Assembly: GCA_025506515.1 (NCBI GenBank)
Contig: CM046458.1
Coordinates: forward strand, 43,350,731 to 43,414,730
DNA: 64,000 nucleotides
Direction: 5' to 3'
Source of the DNA: Flaveria trinervia
Lineage: Eukaryota > Streptophyta > Magnoliopsida > Asterales > Asteraceae
Within the stretch, counting starts at the first letter, position 1. The number at the start of each line of letters is the position of its first letter. The translations under genes and the position numbers were made by a program. The notes beneath the pieces are model-generated. The model did no database searches. It was not told where the DNA came from and worked only from the letters and a program-made list of their open reading frames with translations. This document shows positions 47,341 to 59,161 of the stretch, one piece after another.

Positions 47341-47697
47341 ATTTAAACACTTGTGATTTCCAATTTCTTTACTTACACACTTTTTACCATTTAGATCCTC
47401 AAATTTTGAACTTTTTGCATATCGCACTTCCAATTTATAAAATTTTATTTTCTAATTTTTTTTTAAATTTCTTTTTGTCCTTTCATTTTAGTCTTAACAT
47501 AAAATCAAATATCATCTGATTTTCAACTTAAAAAGCATTTATTTGCAAAGATTATGTAGATTCATATTGTAATTTTCAAACACATTCTATTTTCAGTTTA
47601 CACAAATACTTTGAACATAAAGCATCATCCTTTCAATTCAACATTTCAAATTTTGATTATGATTATTGAATATTTTCTGAGAACAACTCTTTCATTT

Positions 47698-47713
47698 ATT
47701 ACTCCCCCTAAAC
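47698..47713 (-). promoter_or_regulatory. PPT-like tract in the spacer of B
   Basis: GTTTAGGGGGAGTAAT on the minus strand lies about 1.1 kb after the pol stop. It matches the tract in the spacer of A (TTTAGGGGGAGTA) and resembles B's true PPT. Confidence 0.55.
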
Positions 47714-48793
47714 TTTTAAGTTTGAAAAACTTTTAAGTTTCTTATGAAAGAGATAAGATCATACAGCACATTGAGACATTGCCTTCACACACAAGACATG
47801 GATAAAAGAAAGATGAAAATAGAATCAAAATCTAATATTAAGCATAGAATAACTGTACGCAGAGAGATCATATTAATGAAGATCCGCACATTAAATAAAA
47901 TAAATGTGGAGAGTCATAGACAATGAATCAATCCTGATCAAGTTTGTTCGAGGTCAGTGATATCACAGCAAAGGAGACACAAGATCTAAGGACAGACAAT
48001 GAGTGTTTTGACACAATTATCAACTCACTTACTTTTCAATTCTTGGATTGATTAGTGTTGATTTAGATATGACATGATGTAAAGCATACAGAGACTAAGA
48101 GAGCTCAACTATCGTCATGAAATGTAAGAAAGAACACATGCTCAACTTATTACCTGAAACATAGATATCACCAGAGTTCATATTACTAAGTTTATAGAGG
48201 ATGATCATGGATAACCATTTGATCAGCTCTGACTATTCATTTGAATAGTTGTGCACATTGGCATCTTTTTGCATCAAAAGAGAATCCAGATCTGTAATGA
48301 CTTACAACAGAGGATATCTCAGTACTTCAGGTCTATGATGACTCATAACAAAGAAGTGAAATGATGCTTTGTAACATATCTCATGATTTCACATAGTTTC
48401 AATAGGTGTGAGAGATGTATCTTAACAACATTCATTCTGATAAGCTAAAACAACTCAAAAGTACTCAGATGAATACACATAAGCATGTATGTTTAGTTTG
48501 ATCACAAGAATTTACTTTTTCAGCATAATAGTCAGATATTGTCTACACAGCATATCTGATCATGTCTAGACTTTATTAATGAGTGAAGTATGCAACTGAT
48601 CTCACTAATATACTATCATTTCTCACATGTTGCAAAACATAATCTTTTCTAAAAACAAACTCTATTTTTGTATTTTTTAAATATATTTTGTATTTGATTT
48701 TTCTATGAAAAACATAAAATCACACACACAAAAAAATAAACAGGAAATTAACAATGAGAGTATCACTTATTATGATCTTTTGATTTAGGGAGA

Positions 48794-51700
48794 TCACATA
48801 TGATTTATAAGACCAATTGATTCTACTAAATACTCAAAGCGTCCTGGTAGGAAGGCTTTAGTAAATAGATCTGTCAATTGTTTTTCTGTTGCAATTTGAA
48901 TCAATATGATTAATCCTTTTTCAGAGTTATATCTAAGAAAATGATATCGAATTTCGATATGTTTTGTTTTTTAATGTTGAACAGGATTAGCTGTTATGAA
49001 CATAGCAGCTGTGTTATCAATGTAAATTGGTGTTTTAAGAAAGTTGAACCCATAATCCAGTAATTGATTTTGCAACCAAAGGATTTGAGAACATCCTGCT
49101 GATGCAGCAATGTACTCAGCTTCTGTAGTTGAAACAGAGACATTTGTTTGTTTCTTACATCGCCACGAGACTAATTTGGGACCAAGAAATTAACACCCAC
49201 CCTAAGTAGATTTTCTATCTTGACAGCATCCACCATAATCACTATCTGTATATCCATATAGTTCAAAGTTACCCTCATAAGGATACCAAAGCCCTAAGGC
49301 TGGTTTACCTTTGAGATACCTGAATATCCTTTTGACAGCAATTATGTGAGATTCTTTCGGTCTGATTGATACCTGGCACATACACAAACAGCATACATAA
49401 TGTCTGGTCTAGATGCAGTAAGATACATCAAAGATCCAATCATTGATCTGTATAACGTTTGGTCAATAGATTTTCCTTTTGGATCAGGTTCAATCTTGGT
49501 GTTAACATCTGCTGGAGTTCGTATGGACTGACAGTCTTTCAACTTAAATTTCTTTAAGAGCTTGTCAACAAACTTTTCTTAATTGATGAAGATTCCATCT
49601 GTAGTTTGCTTGACTTGAAGTCCCAGAAAGAAGTTAATCTCTCCCATAGAACTCATTTGGAATCGAGATTTCATGATTTCTTCAAATTCATTGCACAATT
49701 TTGGACAGGTAGAACCAAATATGATGTCATCAACATACACTTGTACACATAAAAGATCATTATTATCCTTCTTTATGAATAAAGTTGGATCAATTTTCCC
49801 TCGTGTGTATCCATGTTGGATTAAGTGTTGTGATAACGTCTCATACAAATTCTAGGGGCTTGATGAAGTCCATATAAAGCTTTACTCAGTTTATATACTC
49901 GATGTGGAAATTGTGCATCCTCAAAGCCTGGAGGTTGCTTCACAAACACATCGTCAGTGATTGGACCATATAGAAATGCACCCTTTACATCCATTTGATA
50001 CACCTTGAATTTCATGAATGAAGCATAAGCCAAGAAAACTCGAATTGATTCAAGTCTTGCAACTGGTGCAAACACTTCATCATAATCTATACCTTCTTCT
50101 TATGTGTATCCCTGTGCAACAAGTCTTGCTTTATTCCTTATTACAACACCACGATCATCAGTCTTATTTCTAAATAACCATTTTGTGCCAATTGCATTTT
50201 CTCCTTCAGGTAGATCCACCAAATTCCACACTTCTTGTTTGCGGAATTGAAGTAATTCTTCTTGCATGGCTTCTATCCAACCATTGTCCTTTAATGCTTC
50301 AGTAACATTTTTAGGAACAATTTGAGAAAGAAAACAAGAGTATAAGCATACGTTTGCTTGTTCTGATTTACTCCTTGTTGTTCTCTCATTCAATGAACCA
50401 ATAATCTGAGAAATTGGATGATTCTTGTGAATGCGAGATGTAGTAATCTCATCACATTGAACATTAACATCCAGATTTGTTTGATTCAAGTTGGAAAACT
50501 CATGTATCAAAGTAGAAGAATGTGGATTGAAGTTTGGAACTTGAGTAGGTGGATTGAAGTTTGGAACTTGAGTAGGTGAATTGACAAAGTAATCAAAGTT
50601 ACCTGTATCAACTACATCACCTGAAATGGATGATGTTCCAGACTCAGGTATCACAAACTCATTACCATCATTAGGAATATTTTGTGATTTTTCCTGATTA
50701 ATTGACCCTGAATGATCTGAAACTGTAGTTTCATGGTTTTGTATTGTTGAATTCTTGACAAATGACAAAAATGGGTAGTCTGAGCTTGAATCATCTGGGT
50801 CATCAGAATTTGAATCTTCACTGAAAGATCCAAGATTTCCTCTTGAGTTCTTATCTGAAGAATTAAGATAATTTGGTTGATCAAACAAATTAGATTGAAA
50901 AGAGTTTGATAATGAATCTAAGTCAAATAACCATGCAGGACCATTTGAAACTGATGGAAAAGAACTTTCCAGAAATTTAACGTTGAATGTTTCAAGGATT
51001 ACATTTGTCCTAGAGTTGTAGACTCGATAGGCTTTTGAAACCGATGAATATCCAACGAAAAATCCATTATCAGATTGTGCTTCAAATTTTCCTAATTGAT
51101 CACTTGAATTAAGAATCATAACAGGACAACCAAATGATTTTAAAAATTTTATGTTCGGTTTTCTGCCAAACATTAACTCATATGGAGTTTTCAGTTTATC
51201 TTTGACGATTAAGATTCGATTCTAAACGAAACACGCAGTAAATTGCTTCATCCCAAAAAGTGATAGGGATTTTTGCATCAACTAACATAGAACGAGCAGC
51301 TTCAATCAGTGTTCTATTCTTCCTTTCAGCAACTCCATTTTGTTGAGGAGTTCTGGGAGCACTGAACTGATGAGCTATCCCTTTATGTGCACAAAACATT
51401 TCAATGTTAGCATTTTTAAATTCCGTTCCATTATCACTTCTTATTATTTTCACTTTATTGTCTAATTGATTTTCAACTTTAATGATAAATTCTTTTAGAA
51501 AATCAGTTGTTTCAGATTTGGCATAAAGAAAGAAAACCCATGAAAATCTTATGAAGTCATCAATGATAACTAAACAATATGATTTTCGTCCAATACTCTT
51601 GACGTTTGTTGGTCCAAAAAGGTCCATATGTAACATCTGCAGAGGTTTGGATGTTGAGTTTATAGGCTTGGACTTATAAGACGCTCTATGTTGCTTTCCC

Positions 51701-51811
51701 TTCAAACATGCTGAGCAGTGATCATTTGTTGCAAACTTCTTATATGGAAGTCCAATGACATGATTTCCTGCTACAAGCTTGTTCATGTTCTTGAAGTTTG
51801 AATGACCGAGA
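48794..51811 (-). pseudogene. pol: Element B pol: integrase core, RT, RNase H (broken)
   Basis: It resumes after solo LTR G2 at the zinc domain (NMNKLVAGN, CSACLKGK). The integrase catalytic triad is complete: Asp in HMDLFGP (51622-51624), Asp in RSDNGTEF and Glu in AERKNRT, with 35 residues between the last two. The integrase C-terminus and RT N-terminus form a 357-codon open piece (51173-50100), with a 27-base in-frame duplication at 50522-50577 (PTQVPNFNP twice). RT has YVDDIIFGST (YVDD at 49726-49737). RNase H ends at a stop at 48794-48796. Breaks are near 51200, 50100, 49850, 49579, 49342 and 49202. Confidence 0.9.
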
Positions 51812-54383
51812 TGTCACACCCCCGCTAAGAGCAGAAACACGGGGATGTAACGAGATGGGAATTGTCATAACACATGGTAAGCGATAGAGATGCAATAGTA
51901 ATAATGATGACAAGCGTGTCATGACGACACCCGACAACAAGGGGACTTGTGTCGTGTTTAGTCAGTAATCACGACCACATAGCCATAAGCATAAACATGA
52001 TATAAGATAAACATAGATAATAACATTGTATGCAATTCCCATAACCTGGGAACAAGTTACAAAGTGTAATGTTGTTTGAAACAGATACAACAATTGTTTT
52101 CAAAATGACAAGTTTAGCCCGAAATGCATCCTAGGGTCTCCACTAAGGCAGCACACCTAGAACCTCAGCTAGCATGATCACCTGAAAAGAATGCTCAAAA
52201 TGGTCAACAAAATTGTTGGTGAGCTCGCAGGTTTAAAAGTAAATAAGTAATGATGCTGTATAAAGTTGTTGTAGAATACCGTGCATACAGTTATAAGCAA
52301 GCAAAATCACATGACAAGAGCTTTACAACCAAACCTAATGACGTACACAAAGAATCTTGTCGGAATATATTCACCCAAGGCCCGTTCCTGGATTTTGTTG
52401 GTACTAACTAGTATACCAACACGAGGGTGGGGGTGTCAACCCAGTAGTACTACTAATACCTATCCATCGGTTCCCACACTGGAATTAAATGGTTGTAAGA
52501 AAGAACCACACAGCAGACTCAAGCATGTATCAGATAAGTACCCCCAAAACAGTAGCACGTTGATTCCAAGTATGTAAATTGTATGTATGTTGTACAGCAT
52601 AGAAAACGGGCGAGCATACTTTTCCCCCATGTTTGTAAATGTTTGTAAAGTAGTATAAGCATAAAAAGGGGCCATGAAACTCACATGTTAAGTGGTAAGT
52701 ATGAATGATCAAGATTCCTAACAGTTGAATGCAATGAACAGTCAAACACCTATTGACAGTTATTGTTAAGCATTAATGACGTGTATAAAGCGTATAGCAA
52801 TGTTTGTTCGGTTCGGGTTGTATCGGTTCGGTCGTGGGTAGCACACACACAAGCGGACACACGCATCAAATCTTGTGTAGATTCAAGTACTAAGGGCAGT
52901 CGTCATTGCTTATGACATCCTTGTAAAGATCTCATTGTTATGAAAGATGGCAGTTGTTAAGTATCTGTAGTTCCAAATGGGTTGTTGATACTTGTAAAAT
53001 GTTAGGTTGATTTCAATTGAAATAGTATGTGTATGTTGATAGCGTTGACTTTAATCTTTGTGGTCAAGCAATGACACTTTTACTGATGTTACCTTATCAT
53101 CATCAGACGTTCAAGAGGAAATTCACACTCAACATCATCAGTCACACAACAGGACCAGACGCTCGACTCAACGCTCCATGCGTACAAATCAACCTTCAAT
53201 CGTACAAATCAGCTTCATTGGCGTGATTGAACCTTTATTCGTACGACTGGCATTCAGTCGCACCACACAACACTCAATCGCACGACTTAACCTCCATACG
53301 CACGAATCAACATTCATTCGTACGAATCAGCTTCATTCGTACGACTGAACCTTCATTCGTATGATTGGCCTTCAGTCGTGCGATACACGCACAGTCGCAT
53401 GCATTCATTCACCCGCATTGACTCAATCGCACACACACTCATCCGCATTGACTCAATCGCACGCACATTCATTCGATCGCATAACTCAGTCGCATGACAT
53501 CCCTAGTCGCACGATTCAGTCGCCCGAAAGACACAATCGCATGACTCAGTCGCATGACTCACCCAGTCGCATGGCTCAATCGCATGACAAACCCAGTCGC
53601 CTGAACTGCAGGTTCGCGACTGCTGAAGTACAGAGCAGCCTTCGGCTGCCCCAAGCACGGGTTTTACACAACAAGGACCTCCAGGAACACTCTACAAACA
53701 TACACAAGCATGAAACACAAGCAGAAAGACCTCACACGCACCCACACGACCTCATGTGTTCGGGTTGAACCCGAACACCCGAAACCCTAGTTTGGACAGC
53801 CCTGAATAAGCAAGAAAAGGGACAACCAAGGTCGTCTACCTGCTAGAATAGAGTAGACTAGGCTGTAGATGGAGTCTAGATGACGAGAACAAGACCAAAC
53901 GGGTTGGATTTGGTGCTAGAATGAAGAAGATGTGAAGAAGAAGGTGAAGAGGATGAAGAAGATGAAGATGAAATGAGATTAAGGGCTGGAATATGGGTTT
54001 ATATACATAGCCCAAGTTTGCAAAATGGCAAGTTTAGTCCCTGCACTTAACCCCCGAGTTCCCCAAAATTTGCTTCAGTTGAAAACGACTTTAAAATGTT
54101 CATTGTATTAAGGTTAAAAGCGTGTTTTATGGTAATTGATAGCTTAAAATGGTTTTATTAATGACAATGGTTATAATTAAAAATGATACATTTGGTGATA
54201 ATGATGATGAAATTTATAAAAGGTTTATGCTTAGCACAAGTTCACGGAGGAAGTACAGGCACAAGGGTAATAAAGCAGACATGGTTCCTTAAAGCAAGAG
54301 TTCATGAAGAAGAGGAAGAATAATTAAAATAATTCTATGCTTAATTATGTCGTTCGACGGACCTTAAGGTGACGGATGTCACA
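51812..54383 (-). mobile_element. Solo LTR G2 (same broad family as G1)
   Basis: The 2572-base unit has TG/CA ends (minus strand TGTGACATCCG to GGGTGTGACA) and a perfect duplication CGAGA at 51807-51811 and 54384-54388. The orientation is taken from TATATAAACCC at about 54000 on the minus strand and from the module CTCACCAAC, GTTGACC, TTTCAGGTGATC near 52180-52225, both arranged as in G1. It has no gag or pol. It interrupts the integrase zinc domain of B between the two His-containing residues of HRRLGHSN. Confidence 0.88.
53150..53620. repeat. Degenerate CGCATGACTCAGT array in G2
   Basis: More than twenty short units resembling TCAGTCGCATGACTCA or TTCATTCGTACGACTGAACC alternate irregularly. 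The period is loose, about 13-30 bases. The array is in the long region after the TATA box. It produces a plus-strand open frame (53361-53768) rich in Ser, His and Gln that is best read as a by-product. Confidence 0.8.
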
Positions 54384-54830
54384 CGAGACGTCTATGCCAA
54401 AGCTGGCTTTCATCATTTGATGCCTTTGCAATTAGGCATGTTGTTTCAGTTGAAGGATCAACTTGAGACATATCCAATTTGTATACATCTCTATCTCTCT
54501 CAGCTGTAACAATCACCCAAACTTTGCTTATCTTGAAACCTGGCTTCAAAACATAACAGAATGAATCATCAAACAGAACAGAATAAGATTTGTCACATAT
54601 TTGAGATACGCTTAAAAGATTAAAGTTCAACTGTGAACAAAAGTTGACTTTATCAAAGCTTATTATCCCATTGGATACTGTTCCTTCTCCGGTTATTTTT
54701 CCTCCAGCATCACCACAAAGGCGACGTGAGTTCCATCTTTTGACTTAAAGTCTTGTAACAAGGCAGTATTGCCTGTCATGTGCCGACTACACCCACTATC
54801 CACATACCATGTATTGATTGGTCTTTTTGG
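54384..54830 (-). pseudogene. pol: Element B protease and GAG-pre-integrase (broken)
   Basis: The protease active site WYVDSGCSRHMTG is present (DSG at 54792-54800). A frame break follows near 54710. The open piece 54630-54379 carries FNLLSVSQICD and ends SQLWHRRL at the solo LTR junction, the start of the integrase zinc domain. Confidence 0.88.
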
Positions 54831-56868
54831 GCGTACCTGCACTACAAGAAAGTTAAGTTAAAATATCTACCCAAGCCGAAATGGTCTTGGGCTTTCCAAA
54901 TTTATCAACAATTGTAAATTGTTTATATTGGAGATTATTCAAATCAGGTTTATTTTTGATGAATTTACCATTTTATTTTGAAACTTGTTTGATTTATTTT
55001 TGTGAACATTCATACCATTTGATTGATCATCTTTTGAAATGTATTGATGACTAACAATTTTATTATTCATCCTTACAGGTCTTGGTATGAAGTGTTCTTG
55101 CATGTTATGTTTGAGCTCACATTATTGTTCTTAGGAAAAGATCTCAAACCTACATTAGGTTGATTAATGTCTCTTTGAAATCCATTAGTTTGATTTCTCA
55201 AATACTGTGGATTAGTAAATCCTTTGCTCATGTTTGATTTTGCAAAGTTTCTAGTGAGAGATTTATTTCTAAAGTAACAATTTGCAGTGTTGTGAGTCTT
55301 TTCATCACAATAAGTACAATATTTGTTATAATAATAATCTTGTCGAATGATTTCTCATGTCACATATGTGACAGTACTTGTTGAAGTAGCACTCAGCAGT
55401 ATTGTGATTTTTCATATCACAAATTTCACAGTACTTTTGTGGAGTTAAAAACAACTTTTTGTTAACTTTGACAATGACATAATGTTTGATTTTGGTGTCA
55501 TATAGTTAAACTGTTGTCTTTCATTTTTCATAGTTTGATTTTGCGTCAGATTATTGTTCATTTGTTTAACATGACCTTCCTTCTTGAATGTATTAGAAAC
55601 AAATCTTTTTGCTACAGCGGAAGTCTTTGAATCTGAACTAGATTTCAGATTAGAGTTTGATTTGTTCATAATATTTGCTTTATTATTTGGTAGAGAATTC
55701 ATATTTACATACCTGCTGACACAAATTTAATTGTTTTAGTTTTGATGTTTGATTTGTTGCTTTAATCAAATTTTTTGAACTTTTGTTTTGTTCAGATGTT
55801 GCTTTTGCAGATTTCTTTCTTCTTCTTTGATTCTTTGATTTAGAAGAACTTGGTTTATTTTCAGATTGAACATCATCAGAAGAAGATTCCTTTTCTAATT
55901 GAAATTGTTTCATATTGATGGTGTTTGAATCTTCTGATGTTCCTATTTGTTGTTTATCATTGTTTTGAACTCTGACTTCTTCTATTACATTATGAATTTG
56001 ATCAGAAGATATATTTTGTTTTGGTTGTTTTGGTTCATATGATTTTATCTTGATTGGATGACCATTTTTGATTTTTTCTTGATTTTTTCAACAAACACTT
56101 GAACATTTTCTTTTTCTTCTTCTACATTCTTGTTTTTGATCTGGAAGGCTTTAAGCTTTGCTTTATTTTCAGGTGAATGATCATGAGTATTGAAATTCTC
56201 TGGTAGTGTGTTTGTGATAGATTCAGGCATAGGTTCATGAGTGAAACCTAATCCTGCTTTTTGTTTATCTTTCCTTTCACTGATTAGTTTTTCTACTATC
56301 ATTTTTGAACTCTTTACTTTTGCCAGATCAACGAGTAGCAGCATGTGCTATTTTCTCTTTTTAAGATTCTTGGTCATCTCTTCTAGTTGTTTTGTAACAA
56401 TTTCTAAATCTTTGATTGTTTTGTTCCATGAAGTTTGAAGAGAGATAATCTTTTGATCTGCAGTTTTATGATCAGATTTAAGTTGGTTATGCATAGATTC
56501 CTCTTGTTTTAGCTTTTCACAGATTTTGAATGAATAGTTTCTGTAGTGTTCAACATGTTCATAGCATGATTTAGTGCAAAGCTTTTCTCTTACTTCTGAT
56601 GGTATTTCAGGAAATTTGGAACTGTGGTTTCAGATGTTGAAGTAGAAGAGTTAACCTTTGGTTAATCAGACTGAACCATTAGAGCTACTTCCTCTGTATC
56701 CTCTTTAGGATCAGACTTGTCACTCCAATCATAGTCATCTTCCTCTTCATCACTTTCCACTTTTGGGTCATTGTTTTCTGACCAATCTTCTTCTTGAATT
56801 TCTGCAATAAGAGATAAACTTGATGTTAATTCATTTGTAAATTGATCTGCATATGCACTCCAATCATA
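54831..56868 (-). pseudogene. Element B gag-protease linker with triple zinc knuckle (broken)
   Basis: The upstream part (56620-56045) is charged and includes a GLGFTHEPMPESITNTLP segment that parallels the GLGYN segment of A. A Ser/Lys/Asn-rich part follows (55913-55445). Then come three zinc-knuckle repeats at about 55270-55435: CEICDMKNHNTAEC, CHICDMRNHST (then a frame break) and CTYCDEKTHNTANC, each followed by Tyr-Phe. The spacing between repeats is about 19 residues, as in A. RNA or DNA binding is a reasonable inference from the CCHC pattern, nothing more. Confidence 0.7.
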
Positions 56869-58303
56869 TCAATCTTTTATGCTGACTACTAGTGCTTTCT
56901 TTGTTTCATCAGATGATTTGGTTTCATCTTTAAACTCTGGCATAGGAAGACTTTGATAAGGCTTTTGAAAAGTCTTTTGAGCTTGTTGAAACCTTTGATT
57001 ATATGAGCTTGATTGAGCACTTCCTCCATTATTCCTTGGAGCTTTGCATTCTCTTGAGAAATGTCCATAACTGTTGCAGTTAAAACATCTAGCTTTTGAC
57101 TTGTCAAATCCAACAGTCTTGTTTGCACTAGGCTTGTATTTCTTGTTGACATAAGAATGTTTTTGAGTCCTGTACGCAATCATCACCATCTGCCAGTTCA
57201 GGTCCATCTCTTCAACATCTTCAGGATCCATCTCAAATAAATCCTGCAAAACAAAATCTTGTTGAGTTAAATGGCTACCGTGATATGCTTGAAAGTTGGC
57301 CATAAATGCAGTAAATGCAGTTTTGGACTCTTCATCCTCTAATAGGATGTTAATTACATCTTTAACTTTGCTAGATTTAGCAGAGTTAGATGATAAAGAA
57401 GTCTCTGTCTGAATATTTGATGATTGGGACTATGGTTTAGGAGGAGATTGAGAATGAGACTGAGTTGTATATGCAGGTGCACTGGTAAATGATGAATCAG
57501 TGAAAAATCCTGCTCCAACAAACAAATCTCCCTCTTCTTCAGGACTTTTCTCACTTTTTGCCATGAATGCATTCTCTATAGTGGTTGCGGGAGAAGCAAC
57601 AAACTGATATTGAGACATTGATGCTGCTCTATCATTGTTCCTTGAGCTTTCATCAATCTCCACTTATTCTATTTTTGCAATAAGAAGATCTAGATCCATT
57701 GGAAACTTCTCAGTATGCTTTAGTAGAGTTACAGTTTGTTTCCATGATGATGGTAAAGCATTGAGTAGTCTGAGATTTAAATCTTCAAGATCAGGTTTGA
57801 TACCAGCTGTTGACATCTCAGTTATGAGTTGAACAAATCTGTTCATCATCTGATTTATTGTCTCTCCAGACAATGTTGAAACAATTCTAATTGTCTTTTC
57901 AGCTTTTGTTTCTTTAGATTTTGAATTTCCTTACCTCCTTCACAAATGATCTTCAATGCTTTATATAGTGTATATCCAGTTTGATATGCATCAAGCCTTG
58001 TAAGAACTTCCAAAGGCAGTCCTTTACACATCAATAAATAGGCTTTAATATCATTCTTAACTCTTTTCAGATCATCTCCTTGAAGATCATCTTCTGGATA
58101 AGGTTCTGGAGAATCTTTAGTATACACAAATCCTCTGTCAGGTCCATCAGTTGTTATAGGAATGTATGGTCCTTTTCTATAGATTTCCAGAGATCAGTGT
58201 CAATGAAATTAAAATGTTGTTTTAGTCTAAGAGATCAATTTTTGAAATCAGCTCTATTTTTAAGTTTTGAAACTCTGTTTTCAGAATCTTCTGATTTTAC
58301 CAT
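56869..58303 (-). pseudogene. gag: Element B gag (broken)
   Basis: The start is set at the ATG at 58303, the first Met followed by a charged segment (MVKSEDSENRVSKLK); an in-frame TGA follows soon after. UBN2-type core pieces are at 58127-57855 and 57873-57664 (ETINQMMNRFVQLI, LNALPSSWKQTV), a Ser/Pro-rich piece at 57663-57430, and the nucleocapsid piece at 57303-56869 with an intact knuckle CFNCNSYGHFSREC. Three or four frame breaks separate them. Confidence 0.83.
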
Positions 58304-58440
58304 TCTTATATTTTGTTGCTTTCTTATATTTTGAAATTTTTTTTTTTAAAAATTGAAAAAGTTTTCAAAGAATTTTCTTTTAAAAAAAAATTCTAAGTAT
58401 CAAGGTTAAAACATCTGAACAGTATTCAAATGCCTCAACA

Positions 58441-58745
58441 GTTGATGCGTCTAAGTTGAGAGTTGTCTAAGGGAATGCCTTAGAAAATTTTTCCAAAACG
58501 CCTAGAATTGATGCGTCTAAACAGTTGTAAAACGTCTGAACAGTTGTGATGCGTCTACACAATGTTGATGCGTCTACAGTGTTGATGCGCCTACACAGTT
58601 GTCAAACGTCTAAACAGTTCAAATACTTCTCAACAATGATACGTGTGGACTCTCGAACAGTGATCAAACGTCTGAACTAAAAAACGTCTACACAGTGTTG
58701 GTGCGACTAACAGTAGTCAAACGTCTAACACTTGGACAATTTTTC
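58441..58745. repeat. GATGCGTCTAAACAGT motif array in the leader of B
   Basis: About fourteen units of GATGCGTCT or AAACGTCT followed by AACAGTTG-like sequence, spaced 17-22 bases, mostly in one orientation. It lies between the primer site and gag. The remaining leader (58304-58440 and 58746-59147) is AT-rich and shows nothing else. Confidence 0.88.
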
Positions 58746-59147
58746 AGCAAACTTCAACCCTAATGCGTCATCTTCAAATGAATGTAACAAACTCAAATCT
58801 TCTGAACTCTTCAAATGTTGATGAATTCGATTGAAACTTTTCAATTAAATGACTTTTATGCCGATAAAAATTCTTCTTAATATCAATTTCTTCAATTTCA
58901 ACAACAAATCACTCAATTTTGAGATTTTTAGTTCGAAACTTCAAACCTTTTTCGAACAACAAATTGACTTGAATTTGATGAATTGATCTGCTAATTGTGA
59001 TTCAAATCATGTTTCTGATGATGAAACACAACTGAAATTCACAAATTTTCAATTGAATTGTATCTCAATCACAGATTCAGTGAGATTTTTAGGTTTTCAA
59101 GTTCGATGAACTTAAAAAGAAAATCAATCACTAACAGCTTACCAACA

Positions 59148-59159
59148 GCTCTGATACCA
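59148..59159 (-). promoter_or_regulatory. Primer binding site of B (initiator Met tRNA)
   Basis: TGGTATCAGAGC on the minus strand lies two bases inside the 5' LTR. Confidence 0.9.
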
Positions 59160-59161
59160 TT

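Larger units (their letters stand above)
46269..48793. other. Non-coding spacer of element B between pol and the additional ORF
   Basis: The 2.5 kb holds the motif array (46905-47340) and a PPT-like tract (47698-47713). The rest (47720-48793) is AT-rich, with a run of ACAC at 48720 and a weak CAGGTCTATGATGACTCA element near 48328. I see no gene; a 60-codon plus-strand frame at 47744-47926 has no domain. Confidence 0.7.

Noticed and set aside
53361..53768. Plus-strand 135-codon Ser/His/Gln-rich frame
   Set aside because: Explained by the degenerate CGCATGACTCAGT array in solo LTR G2.
51812..54383. Host intergenic DNA or gene between the two parts of B pol
   Set aside because: TG/CA ends and an exact CGAGA duplication show an insertion, and the integrase zinc domain continues on both sides.
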